Made by a program: the position numbers and the translations under genes. Below, piece by piece: positions 1-9,460 of a stretch of DNA of 20,704 nucleotides (positions are counted from its first letter, which is position 1; every line of letters begins with the position of its first letter). A model generated the notes under the pieces. That model saw nothing but the letters and a program-made list of their open reading frames with translations, searched no databases and was not told the DNA's origin. This DNA is from Chara braunii (Eukaryota; Streptophyta; Charophyceae; Charales; Characeae), in NCBI GenBank assembly GCA_003427395.1, contig BFEA01000668.1, forward strand, positions 586,352 through 607,055, in the 5' to 3' direction.

Positions 1-145
1 CGAGTCGAACACGATCGTGCCCTGTCGTCGAGTCGAATACGATCGTGCTCTGTCGTCGAGTCGAACACGATCGTGCCCTGTCGTCGAGTCGAACAAGATC
101 GTGCCCTGTCGTCGAGTCAAACACGATTGTTGAGTCCGACAAGAT
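1..145. repeat. 28-bp tandem repeat array, left end cut off by the window
   Basis: Four near-identical 28-bp units start at 1, 29, 57 and 85, and a decayed fifth begins at 113. Each unit contains GTCGAGTCGAACACGA or a one- or two-base variant, followed by TCGTGCCCTGTC. The array runs off the left edge, so its true length is unknown. The core 16-mer also occurs inside the coding repeats near 8428, and related forms occur in the 261-bp repeats at 1867-2480. No protein role is seen. Confidence 0.9.
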
Positions 146-307
146 CGTGCATGGGTTGCGTGCATGGATTGTGGGCATGGATTCTGCGCATAGATTGTGT
201 GCAGTGTAATGTCGTGCGGCCTGGTTTGTTTGTATCGTTGGGGGACAATTGTTCTATGCTGTTGTTGATCGTTGCACTTATGCCGTGCAGGGCGCTTCAC
301 TGTCGCT

Positions 308-1210
308 ATGGAGATCTCTCATTGGATGACACAAGCGCTTTGGCGTGCAGGAAAGACACACCCTATCCCACCTTGCGCGCTGCACGTCCGACAATGTCTG
401 GACAGTACAAGATTTGACGGCACTAGTCCCGAAGACTTCGAGTGCAATCCTTGGATGACAGTGGTGCCGTTTTTCGACAAACATTTGGACTCTTGGGAGG
501 AGTATGAGTGGGTGAACATGACGAAGAGATGCCCGTGGGCGGGCGATTAAGAGTTCGCCAATATGTTGGAGTTCGGAAAACGTATTGTTGTGTCGTCCGA
601 TGTGTTGGGTGCCGTGCACTTGCGTCAATTGTGTAAGAAGTTAAAATTTAGCCACCTTCTCAGTGTTTTGGACTGAGAATACGTGACAAGCTCGCCACTC
701 ACATGGTGCCGTGTTATGAAGCAGGAGTTACTCGACTATGCACGACATTCACAGTTACTCGATCATTATCCATTGCGATCTCCGGGTCTGTCGCCTCGAG
801 CAGTTTCATATTGTTGTGTGAGATTGCGTATAGGATGCTTCATCTTTTGTAGGGTCCTCTGCATTGTCTGTTCGGACAGGGCACGAAACTTGACAGACGC
901 TGTCGTGTATGTGTCCAGGAACGAGTTGTCTATGTCCGGAAGGAATATGTGTTTAGTTCAAAGAGAGGTCGATGGAAAACTGGATATCGTGGTCGGTGGC
1001 AAGGTGGAGGACGTCGGCGCTTGGCGCGAGGTCGAGACTAAAGTCGTTTCTATTCGGGATGCTATAGGCGGTTCTCTCGTCGAAAACTTCGGGTTCGCGC
1101 GCATGACATACATTTCTGTGTTTGCTGAGACGGCGCGGCGGCTGACCTTCGGATCGGCACTTGGCATATTGAATGGTCGCAACGGCGGGAAAGATCCCTG
1201 TAGTCGATAG
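308..1210 (+). pseudogene. Degraded unrecognised reading frame with two in-frame stops
   Basis: One frame runs from an ATG at 308 to a TAG at 1208-1210, about 300 codons, broken only by TAA at 548-550 and TGA at 674-676. The conceptual product has a Trp- and acid-rich stretch (PWMTVVPFFDKHLDSWEEYE) near codons 46-65, a Leu-rich part (AVHLRQLCKKLKFSHLLSVL), and a C-terminal half with Val/Gly-rich strands (GKLDIVVGGKVEDVG). I do not recognise a family. Coding character is judged only from the long same-frame opening and residue composition. It lies upstream of the large ParB/Ulp1-type gene and shares its style of decay (stops but no obvious frameshift), so it could belong to the same element or be an unrelated fragment. 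The true 5' end could lie further left. Confidence 0.35.
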
Positions 1211-1344
1211 ATAGCATTCGTTTGTCCCCTTTGTCATTCAATATTTTTCGACGTGTAATACTTTCGCAAGTTTGTCCGATGCTTCCGGCGTTGTATTTGT
1301 CGATGTGCCAAGACAGATGTTGGGATTTTTTTTTTTTTTGTTGC

Positions 1345-1717
1345 GCGTTCAACAATGACACATCTCTGCCTTTCCGTTTGTTCGGACATAATTTTCATGG
1401 ATTTAGCATTGAGCGAAAAGTGCGAAGTGTCTGATTGTTGTTCTCATGTTGTGTTCTGTCGCGAAAAATACGCAGTGTGTCATTGCTGTCCTGATCTTGT
1501 TCTTCGATTTCCTAAAATCCGGGAATGACGACACATGGACGAGCAACAAACCAGTACGAAGTGTCTGATTGCTGTCCCGTTTTTTGGGTTAAGCGTTCAA
1601 CAACGACACATCGTTGCCTTCCCTTTTGTTCGGATTGCATCTGCATGGACTTCGCATTGAGCGAAAAGTACAATGTGTCTGAATGTTGTTCCCATGTTGT
1701 GTTTCCTTGCCAAAAAA
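1345..1717. repeat. Two imperfect copies of a ~125-bp segment, period 248 bp
   Basis: The segment starting GCGTTCAACAA at 1345 recurs at 1593. Both copies carry GACACATC, a TTTGTTCGGA block, GCATTGAGCGAAAAGT, a GTGTCTGA(T/A)TGTTGTT block and CATGTTGTGTT. An extra partial copy of the GAAGTGTCTGATTGCTGTCC part lies near 1558-1578. A T-rich run sits at 1327-1339. I see no convincing gene here; short open frames in the region are not supported. Confidence 0.75.
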
Positions 1718-1866
1718 CTTGATGTTCTCATGTTTTGATTGCACAAGCATCCGACAGTCATTCTAACTCTGGCAATCTTCATGAGGCCGTCCGACTCGTG
1801 ACTCCACCAACTCGTCATCGTGTCCGAATCGACGGTCGGACATGACACGGTCGTCGAGTAATCGAA

Positions 1867-2480
1867 CGTCCGCTTCCGACCGTCGAGTCGGACACGACGA
1901 CGAGTTGGTGGAGGTCGTTTGTCCGCGACATGTGTCGTCCGCTGTTTGTCATGTCGGGCTCGACGATCATGTCTTGACGTCTGTTTCCGACCGTCGAGTT
2001 TAACACGACAGCGACATTGTGGTCTGCCATCCACTGTTTGTCGTGTTCGACACGATGGTCGCCTGACGGTGCGTGAAGGGACACTTCGTCCGTTTTGCTG
2101 TATTGCCCCGCTACGACCGTGTCATGACGTCCGCTTCCGACCGTCGAGTCGGACACGATGATGAGTTGGTGGACTGTGCAGGTTGTTCGTCCGCGACATG
2201 TGTCGTCCGCTGTTTGTCGTGTCGGGCTCGACAATCGTGTTATGACGTCCGTTTCCGACCGTCGAGTTCGACATGACAACGACACTGTGGTCTGCCGTGC
2301 GCTGTTTGTCGTGTTCGACATGACAACGACTCTGTGGTCTGCCGTGCGCTGTTTGTCGTGTTCGACACGATAGCCGTCAGATGGTGCGTGAAGGGACACT
2401 TCGGTCGTCGCGCTGTATTGCCCCGCTATTGTCCCCGTGTCCGACTCTGTTCGTCGAGTTCGACACGATGGTCCGCTTCT
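1867..2480. repeat. 261-bp tandem repeat, two copies, with a nested 47-bp duplication
   Basis: Copy 1 begins CGTCCGCTTCCGACCGTCGA at 1867 and copy 2 begins with the same words at 2128. Both continue with GAGTTGGTGGA, GTCCGCGACATGTGTCGTCC, a CTGTTTGTCGTG block, GTGCGTGAAGGGACACTTCG and TATTGCCCCGCTA. Copy 2 contains an internal duplication of about 47 bp (GACAACGAC..GTTCGACATG) near 2272-2365. The array is dense in GTCGAGTnnGACACGA words related to the 28-bp repeats at 1-145. Open frames here on both strands are explained by the repeat structure. Being directly 5' of the gene at 2598, it may form part of its promoter region; that is inference. Confidence 0.85.
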
Positions 2481-2499
2481 GTTGTTGCATGTTCTTGTC

Positions 2500-2597
2500 T
2501 ATTGTTGTTCTCGATTACTAAGGTGTTTGCGCATCAGCAAGGCAATGACTGCGTTCGCACTTGTGCATTTTCTTTCAGCTGCGACTAGCTGCTCGAG
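2500..2597 (+). promoter_or_regulatory. Possible 5' UTR intron end and leader of the large gene
   Basis: Just before the ATG at 2598 there is a branch-point-like TTACTAAGG near 2514-2522 and a pyrimidine-rich acceptor TTTTCTTTCAG ending near 2579. An intron in the 5' untranslated region could therefore end about 19 bases before the start codon. No TATA box was identified with confidence. This is pattern matching only. Confidence 0.3.
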
Positions 2598-3455
2598 ATG
2601 GATCGGGAGGGGAAGCCAAGCAAACAACGTGCTAGTAGAAGTTCCGGGAGCATGGATCAATCTCCGAAAAAAACGAAGGGGACACCGACCGCTGGCGTTG
2701 GGACTGATGAGACACCAGGGTCTAAGGGCCAATGAACCCTGGTGCTGTGGGGTGGACAGGATGTGGTTGTGTTGATGAGTGGCGGGGTTGCGGATCAGGA
2801 GGAGGTGACTGATGGTCAGCAGGAAAAATCTGCGATAGACGTTGTGCCCAGGTGTAAAAGGTCTGGTGAAACGTCCGTAGCAGGTGTGGGAGAGGAGATG
2901 CCCATCGTCGACCACAAAGACAAGTGCTGGATGTTGGACTAGGTGGGTGGAATTGGGGAACCCTCAAGTGGACTGGTTCTGTACGTGGTGATCAAAGATA
3001 ACCTTGTGCCGATTGGCGGTGTGGTGAAGTGGAGTGGGCGAGGTTCACCGTTGACCATGTTGGAGACGATGGTCCTTAACGCTAAAGGTGAGCGGATGGC
3101 AAATGTCAAACGCGTTGCTCTTCGTTTGGCCAAACACGCTGGGTACGACAAGACGCTTTTTGATATTTTCAATCCACCGGGGACGAAGAAATTGACGTTG
3201 TCGGACCTTCCATCGGTTTTCGCATTCTTCAATAAAAATGTGGTCGCAAGGCAGGAGCCGGTGGCGCATCCTGACGACCACATATTTGAGCCGAAAAGCG
3301 TGCTTTCGTCATCCTTGGAGACGGCTCCCTCGTGAAGACCGCTCACTATAGGTATCCGCCCTCTGCAATCCCTTCGGACTCCGGTTGCTGCAACGCGAGT
3401 TCCGAAATCTGGGCAGATCGGGGAGAAAGGTCCGTGTCTCGGCCAAACCGTGCCG
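2598..3455 (+). pseudogene. N-terminal part of the large gene, charged and of unknown fold
   Basis: The reading starts MDREGKPSKQRASRSSG, a basic Ser-rich start typical of a disordered nuclear protein. Stops at 2733 and 2940 break it. The part from 2943 to 3332 looks globular: beta-like VLYVVIKDNLVPIGGVVKW, then a helical AKGERMANVKRVALRLAKHA, then a conserved-looking FDIFNPPGTKKLTLSDLPS. I do not recognise a family. The TGA codons at 3333 and 3453 end this piece and the same frame reopens straight after each. The start was chosen because it is the first ATG in the frame, lies 19 bases after an acceptor-like site, and is preceded by repeat sequence rather than coding-like sequence. Confidence 0.45.
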
Positions 3456-4745
3456 TGAGCCCTTATAAAGTCTAGAACAACGTCAACCAAGGAACCCTTT
3501 TCCTTGGTCCAGCCACAACGTTATGACTTCGTCATTCCAAGCCGACCGCAATATTTTGGAGATGACGACGAGCAGAACAACGAGGAAGATTTGGAGCACG
3601 ATGAAGAATGCGAAGAATATGAGGAGGGTGGTGATGACAGAGGGGAGCATGGGGAAGAACCGGAAGTAGAGAGTGAGAAGACAATCAGCGACAGGGGTGG
3701 CGAATTGGAGGGTGGTCTAGGGATTGAATATGAGGATGAAGGGCAAGAAGAGGAAACGACCGCCGAGGGAGGGTATGCAGATATGCATCGGGGTTGCGAA
3801 CGAAAGCAACGGCTCCCGCCAGGACATGGGCATTGGGATGCGGATCGAGGGCGTGGGGGAATGCACCACGAAATGCCGGTCGTGACAGCACATGCCGATG
3901 CAGCACGGCGAGCTGAGAAGAAGAGGAAGATCAGGCAAGAGAGGAGAAGTGTTTTGGACAGTAAGAGAACCAAGCAGGAGGGGGGGACCAAGCTCGAGGG
4001 GGGTCACAAACGCAAGTTGAAACTGCTGCCAGTTGATGAGGCGGTCCAACTTACGGGGGAGGCTGAGGAGGTCATGAAGAAAAAACGACAGCCAAGGAAA
4101 AAAACAGCGAAGGGAGGTATGATGGAAAAAACTTCCGTTTTTCCAGCGGACCACCCACAGTCGGATGAAGACGCTGTGGGCAAGACAGTCACCAGACTGC
4201 CCAGTTTGCAGATTCTGCCGCCTGGGAACTCTTTTGGTCATCTGGGCAAACACTTCTCCCTTGAGTTCGACGAGAATGGTAACCAAAGGTCGGAAACGCA
4301 GTTCATTTTTGTCAAGTTTGAGAGGATTCTGGATATCCCTGACGAGGAGTTAAGATATAATCAACGCTTTCTCGGTCAGCAGCATGTTGATGACATTTAC
4401 GACGCAATGGTTGAATTGGGTGAGACAGCTATCAGAGAGAGAACGACCGGAGCAGTCGGGGTGAATGTATGTACATTATATGAGAAGCCTATCCTTTTGA
4501 TGGTTGGGCTACATGATACAATGCATACTGACGCTTCCGATTTCCAATTCGTTCGCAAATACTACTGGTACCCTTTCAGTGGTCAACATAATGTTGAGGC
4601 GGCAAGGAAATGTTTTCAAGAGCGCCCTGATATCGTCCGTGAGCTCCGTTTGGATTACTGGATAGCAAGGCCTGTTTACTATCCGGATAGGAGCATGGAT
4701 AATTACGGCACCTTGAGCACTTTCCAAAATGCGAAGGACAAATGA
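3456..4745 (+). pseudogene. Acidic tract, nuclear-signal clusters and ParB-like domain
   Basis: This segment is open for 429 codons. It begins with an Asp/Glu-rich tract (about 3555-3765, e.g. DDDEQNNEEDLEHDEE), followed by basic clusters that resemble nuclear localisation signals (KKRK at 3918 and KKKRQPRKK near 4078). From about 4310 it looks like the ParB/sulfiredoxin fold: a strand (FVKFERILDIP), an R/Q-rich loop with NQRFLGQQHVDDIYDAM that would match the 'IxxLxxSI' helix, and the box YYWYPFSGQHNVEAARK at 4560-4610. That box parallels the 'l.dGhHRl.Aa' box of ParB-type nucleases and CTPases. The HR of bacterial ParB is HN here. The segment ends at an in-frame TGA (4743) within NAKDK, and the same fold probably continues after it. 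Family placement is by motif only. Confidence 0.5.
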
Positions 4746-5558
4746 AATACTCCTCCACACCAGATTGCTGTCATTCAGAACATACGAAAGTTGTGGCTGG
4801 CAGCCGGTCGTTCTGAAGCTATAGGCGGATTTGCTGCAGACGTCAAAAATAAGGAGTACAAAAAGTTTGCGGCGATGGCTCTGCGCTCGACCGGGATTGA
4901 TCATTTGGTTACTCTGTCACTTAAGAATTGGACCAGGGAGTGGTCCGACTTCCTCGGGCCTTACATGATATTGGCAAAGGCGACAGAAGAAGTCTTCGAC
5001 AAGGTGCGACAAGTGTATTCTGCTTGGGAAAGTGGACAGTTTTCGGGGAGAGATGCTATGAAGCCTGCCACCAAACAAGGTAAATCGGGGAAAGCGCCGA
5101 GACCTGGACCCGGATTTGAGTTGGTAAAAGGAGTCAGGGTTCCAGTGCACTGGATTCAGGGTACTAGAGGACCTGGTTACCTCGTCGCTGTGCACGATCC
5201 GGATATCAGATCATGGAAGACTATGTCTACGTTGGGGAGGCGTGAGCGGCTTCAACTGTTGCGAGACATTCTCGCGGGCAGTGTCATACTGACTCCAAAG
5301 CTAAGTGAAGTTGCTCACACTGCTGGGAAACATTTGATGGAGACATACGTGGAAATGGTGAAGCTGGAAAGAGCAATGTTGAGAATGTTTCACTACTTTG
5401 TCTTCATTTTTGACCCTCACAAGAAGCCGTCAGAGTGGAAGGAACTATTTTTCGACAACCTTTCTGATGTGTTCGCTAGGTATCGTGATCAAGGATTGAC
5501 ATCCGAGAGGTGGATCAACCAGCGACAACATTTCAAAGACATGAGCTGGGTGCGGTAA
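4746..5558 (+). pseudogene. Helical linker region following the ParB-like domain
   Basis: The same frame continues for 270 codons after TGA 4743 up to TAA 5556. It is mainly helical, with well-formed amphipathic stretches such as HQIAVIQNIRKLWLAAGR, TEEVFDKVRQVYSAWESGQF and RERLQLLRDILAGSVILTPKL, and an aromatic segment FHYFVFIFDPHKKPSEWKELF near 5389-5450. No catalytic motif was recognised. The position suggests the helix-turn-helix or linker that usually follows a ParB N-terminal domain, but I cannot show a helix-turn-helix signature. The nominal start at 4791 (TTG) is only where an open frame begins after the stop and is not a real initiation site. Confidence 0.45.
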
Positions 5559-7301
5559 TTTTCGGCTACACTTGGAGGAGAGGACGAGAAAGGAGAAGAG
5601 GGCTTCAAGAAAACAAAATCGCTTGCAGAGAAATGCCCAGAAGAGTTCATTCAATTTGTCAACAAATTGTTGCGCAGATCCGAAACTGGGGGTTCGCAAA
5701 GCATTCATATGTCGGGACAAGCGAAATATATACATTTTAAGAAACAGGGCGTGAAATCTATCTTCGTGCCATTCCAATGGGAACCGGGCGATGTTTCAGG
5801 CGAGATGGATTGCAAGGAGATGTATAGAGTTGTCAGACATCTGACGTGCCACATGGCCGTCCTGGATTTGTGCCGCCCAACCCAGATGGGTACGTGAACT
5901 TAACAAGTGTTTGATGGACTCTGAAAGTTCATGGAAAAACTTGGCGGCGAGTATTGGACATTGTTGTGCTTTGTTCCACGCTCTTGTGAGTTCACATTCT
6001 TCAGACGAGTCGTGAGGTGGGACATTCACTTGGATTTTCTGAAATGGACTCGTCAACAACAAACAAAGGGGAAATTGACATATAAGGTTGCAAACTTGCC
6101 TTTGGAGGACACAGCCAGAATGGTGGTAATCATATACTCCAACGACGGGGATTATCATCGCAACACTATTCCCTTGTTTGAAGATATTCAAGCTGCAGGT
6201 CCGTCGTCTGGCGAGCAGGTGGCTGACATATCCGCACTTGTGCGGAGAGAGAGAAAGCCGAAGATGTTGACTGATGTTGTGGAGAAGAAATTTCCGCCAA
6301 CAAAGTGGAAAATGACAAGTATGGAACCAAAGGAGAAACTTGTCTATGATGGTATGGAAAGGGAGCCAAATGCGATGGTAGAGACATTGGAGCATTTATC
6401 TCCTGCAGATGAGGCTGTCGTTTTTCTGGGAAAATGTCATGCGGCACTGGTTTGGGAGTTGTTAAAGAGTCACCGTCATTGCATTGTACTGGAAGGGGAA
6501 GGTATGAAGTTTGAGTTCTTCACTCAGTTCATGAACAAGATGGTCGGAACTCGAGATTACTTCGCCAAATTTATTAAGCCGCCTCCTCGACATGATGAAG
6601 GGCGTGATCTCGTCTACAAGGTTGGCCAAAACATTGTCAATATTTGAGAGTTTCTCTTCGAAACAAAGCCGCAACACAGAGGGGAACGTACTTATGTCCT
6701 CAGAAGAAGAAAAGTGGAGACGCTTTTGAGGGGTTATCATAAAGCACCATCGGAGAGGGAAGTTGCATTCCTTGACCGTTTGGAGATAATGTACTTCGAC
6801 CAACAAATCGGGGCGTTTACAACCGCAGGTTATGCAACTTGTTTTGTGAATGGTGAGGACTTTGATGGCGACGACTCAGAAGAAGAGAGTGTTGATGACA
6901 CTTTGCAAGCGGCTTTGGCAGATGAGAGACAAAGAGCTTGTAGCTCGGCTTCGCAGAAAATAGGTGTTCCAAGCACATCGTCCGGTTCTGGAAGAGCTTC
7001 AAGTATGGCGGTTTCAACGGATCCGTTAATGACTCGTCCGCTGACTTCTTCTATTGTTACACCTACTCAGATGGTGGACAATACGATGACGGTGCCATCC
7101 GGAGGCATTCTGGATCAGAAGGTTCAAGCAATGCTCTCCCCAAAGTTGTTGGCAAGTCTGTTACCATTTGCAAACAGCCCAAGTACTGTTATGGAATTGC
7201 TACGCTCTCGAACTCCACAACAACCTCCATCTGATGAGCCTTTGGAGTACGAGATTGGAGACAGAATCCCTGTGAACATTGCACAACTTCCGGGTCTATA
7301 G
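5559..7301 (+). pseudogene. Degenerate DNA-methyltransferase-like domain
   Basis: The frame continues after TAA 5556, with stops at 5895, 5901, 5922 and 6645. The order resembles beta-class N4/N6 DNA methyltransferases. A strand with AVLDLCRP (5856-5879) stands where motif IV (DPPY or similar) would be. Strand-helix alternations follow (YWTLLCFVPRSCEF). A helix then leads into VVFLGKCHAALVWELL (6417-6464) and HCIVLEGEGMKFEFF (6477-6521), which match the layout of motif X/I, 'vlDpFaGsGtt..a....gr.~igiE'. The glycine-rich loop and the DPPY tetrad are not intact, so catalysis is doubtful even before the stops. Downstream, 6648-7298 is a Ser/Thr- and acid-rich tail (DGDDSEEESVDD). The fold assignment is tentative; it could be another Rossmann-like domain. 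Confidence 0.4.
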
Positions 7302-7604
7302 TATACCAAGACGATCATACGGTGACGGATAATGACACATGGGGTCATCACATTATATGGCACCCCCAACACTTCCAACCTACCTTGGCGAGAGGGACGT
7401 GGGTTATGGCTATAAAAGAAGAAGGGGAGTGACCATTTTGCCTCCACAGACGTATGTTAGAATCGAACTTTATCAAACACGCCAATAATCTAAGAGTTCA
7501 AAACATCGCAGTGGCTTGAGTATCTGGAAGAGTTTTATGATAGAGAAACCAACCCGGCTTATGGATATAATTGGCATGTCGAAGAAGATTTTGAGCACAG
7601 AGAA

Positions 7605-8040
7605 GTGGAGAGGAAAAGACCAAGCGGCGGTGGTGCGCATGGCAAGGGATCCAGACCAAGCGGAGGTGCGCATGGCAAAGGATTGGGATCGAGGAGCGGT
7701 GCAAGTGACAAGGGTGCGGGACCAAGCGACGGTGCAAGCGGCAAGGATGCAAGTCGTGGGGAACTGCAAAAAACCGAAAGGTCTCAGGGTCGTCAACCAA
7801 CAGAGGGCAAGGGATCAGGATCAAGCGGCGGTGGGCATGGAAAGGGATCGATATTGAGCGTTGGTGCAAGTGCCGAGGGTCCGACAACAAGCGTCGGTGC
7901 AAGCGGCAAGGACATAAGTCCTGGTGAACTGCAAAAACCCGAAATGTCTCAGGGGCCTCAAGAAACAGAGTGCAAGGGATCAGGATCGAGCGGCGGTGCG
8001 CATGACAAGGCTTCGGGACCAAGCAGCGGTGGTTCAACCG
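7605..8040 (+). repeat. Short GGAHGKG-type and 165-bp coding repeats
   Basis: The DNA repeats words such as GGATCAGGATC(A/G)AGCGGCGG and GGTGCAAGCGGCAAGGA. On the protein side GELQK(T/P)E(R/M)SQG occurs at 7758 and 7923, a 165-bp (55-codon) period, and SGG(A/G)HGKG recurs several times from 7611 on. The periods are multiples of three, as expected when tandem duplication happened inside a translated frame. Confidence 0.75.
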
Positions 8041-8045
8041 TCGAA

Positions 8046-8578
8046 GGGTCCCACGGTCGAGTCGAACACGGCACTGGCCCAGCATTGGAGCGCTCCCGGC
8101 TTGACCAAGCGAAGAAACTCACGGTCGAGTCAAACCCGACAGTGGGATCGGGATCGATCGTCGGTGCAACTGGCAAGGCTTCGGGACCAAGCGGGGTTAG
8201 TTCAACTGTCGGCGGTGTTTCACCTGTCAAAGGGTCACACGGTCGTGTTGAACACGACACTCGTCCAGCATTGGAGCGCTCGCAGCTTGACCAAGCGAAG
8301 AAACTCACGGTCGAGTCCAACCCGACAGTGGGATCGGGATCAATCGCCAGTACAAGTGGCAAGGCTTCGGGACCAACCGACGGTGGTTCAACTGTCGGCG
8401 TTGTTTCACCTGTCAAAGGGTCACACGGTCGAGTCGAACACGACAGGGGTCCACTATTGGAGCGCTCCCAGCTTGACCGAGCGGAGAAACTCGTGGTCGA
8501 GTCCAACCCGACACTGCAATGGGGATCAATCGCCGGTGCAAGTGCCAAGAAATCGAGACGAAAAGGCAGTATGAGTGG
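8046..8578 (+). repeat. 186-bp in-frame tandem repeat, three units (62 residues each)
   Basis: Units start at 8046, 8232 and 8418, exactly 186 bases apart. Each encodes GSHGRVEH, then (A/L)LERS(R/Q)LD, then A(K/E)KL(T/V)VESNPT, and a Gly/Ser-rich spacer with SGKASGP. The third unit diverges after VESNPT. The exact multiple of three with no stop inside indicates that the duplications arose while the frame was under coding constraint. Each unit carries a GTCGAGTCGAACACG-like word also found in the non-coding arrays at 1-145 and 1867-2480. Confidence 0.9.
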
Positions 8579-9033
8579 CAAGGGCGTGAGTACAGCTGAT
8601 CAAGTTCGGGCGACCACGATGTTAGTGGGCGATATTGTCACTATGGAAGTGGATATTACTGGTACACTCATGGAATTGCAGATGCTGTCGTCGATGATGC
8701 CAGCCGAAGTAAATACTTTGTCAGAGGAAGTTGAAGAACTCTCTCTGAATACGAAGATTGGAAATGCGACTGTAGGTGCAAGCGACACTTTTGAGGGCGT
8801 AAAGGAGGAAGAAACTCTCCATGTACAGGGCATCGAAGAGGATGAAGGACATATAGTACTAAGTACACCGGAGCAATGTACACTTGTACAACCTCAACAA
8901 ACGCTTGAACAACCTCAAACACCACAGTTTGCTAACATCGTGATAGCTATCGAGGAATCTCCTATTACGCCATTGCATATGGAAGGTGTGACAGCAGGTC
9001 GTGTTGAAGAGAAACTGAGAGTTGGCCATCGAG

Positions 9034-9316
9034 GTGAGCACTTTCTTATCTTAGGAGGAATATCTTATATTATATGCGGATTAGTGGGTACATCACATGC
9101 ACTCATCTCCCTTGTGTGTGATAGTGTCGATCCCTCAGATGTATTGTTTCTTTACCTAACTTTGAAACTGTGCGTTTACTGAAGAGAAAAACTGCAATAT
9201 CATGTGTTTTGTATGAAGTGTAATTACCATATATTTTGTATTGGTATTCATGAGTCAGTTTCAATAACGGAAAGTCGAACTTGAACTCATAATGTTTTAT
9301 CTTGTCAATCATGCAG
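9034..9316 (+). other. Probable intron 1 of the large gene
   Basis: The donor AG|GTGAGC at 9034 is close to consensus. An acceptor candidate ATCATGCAG ends at 9316, giving 283 bases, T-rich and AT-rich compared with the flanking exon. Both boundaries are phase 1. A single longer intron from 9034 to 9677 is an alternative that also keeps phase. Confidence 0.45.
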
Positions 9317-9460
9317 GGCGACGAAAAGAACTGTGGAAAACGACACATGAACTCATTCGTCGTGGCTTGCAAGCCTTATCAACTTTGCCGTTGTTGCCCT
9401 AAAATGAGAGAAGAAGTTGTGCACCCATGACATTTCCATCTGTGAAGCCAATTGCCCTAA
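9317..9460 (+). pseudogene. Possible middle exon of the large gene
   Basis: It lies between a candidate acceptor (CAG ending 9316) and a donor (AA|GTATGT at 9461). In the joined frame it reads RRKELWKTTHELIRRGLQAL, then a TAA at 9400-9402, then an open stretch up to the donor, which is again phase 1. The basic helical sequence looks protein-like but matches no family I know. If the simple 9034-9677 intron is the true one, this stretch is intronic. Confidence 0.35.

Larger units (their letters stand above)
7512..9033 (+). pseudogene. Ser/Gly/Lys-rich repeat region of the large gene
   Basis: An open frame begins with coding-like QWLEYLEEFYDRETNPAYGY, then enters GGAHGKG-type low-complexity repeats, two 55-residue units starting GELQK (7758 and 7923), and three 62-residue units starting GSHGRVEH (8046, 8232, 8418). 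After 8578 it turns non-repetitive and acidic/Gln-rich (QQTLEQPQTPQ). It ends at a strong donor: CGAG|GTGAGC at 9033/9034, phase 1. No enzyme motif is present; it looks like a disordered linker between the methyltransferase-like part and the Ulp1 domain. The nominal open frame reads on to TGA 9180-9182, but the last 49 codons (hydrophobic, LISLVCDSVD) are most likely intron. Confidence 0.5.

Noticed and set aside
1-145. CRISPR array
   Set aside because: The 28-bp units are contiguous with no spacers, and the window is eukaryotic in character.
1597-2399. Minus-strand open frames of 145 and 194 codons
   Set aside because: They are composed of translated tandem repeats (TRQT/HDKQ-like words) with no non-repetitive core.
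2939-3490. Long minus-strand open frame opposite the N-terminal part of the large gene
   Set aside because: It mirrors a plus-strand coding frame and has no motif; the plus strand has a continuous frame with neighbouring segments.
7498-8581. Minus-strand and alternative-frame open stretches over the repeat region
   Set aside because: They arise because 165- and 186-bp repeats without stops are open in several frames; only the plus frame joins the flanking domains.
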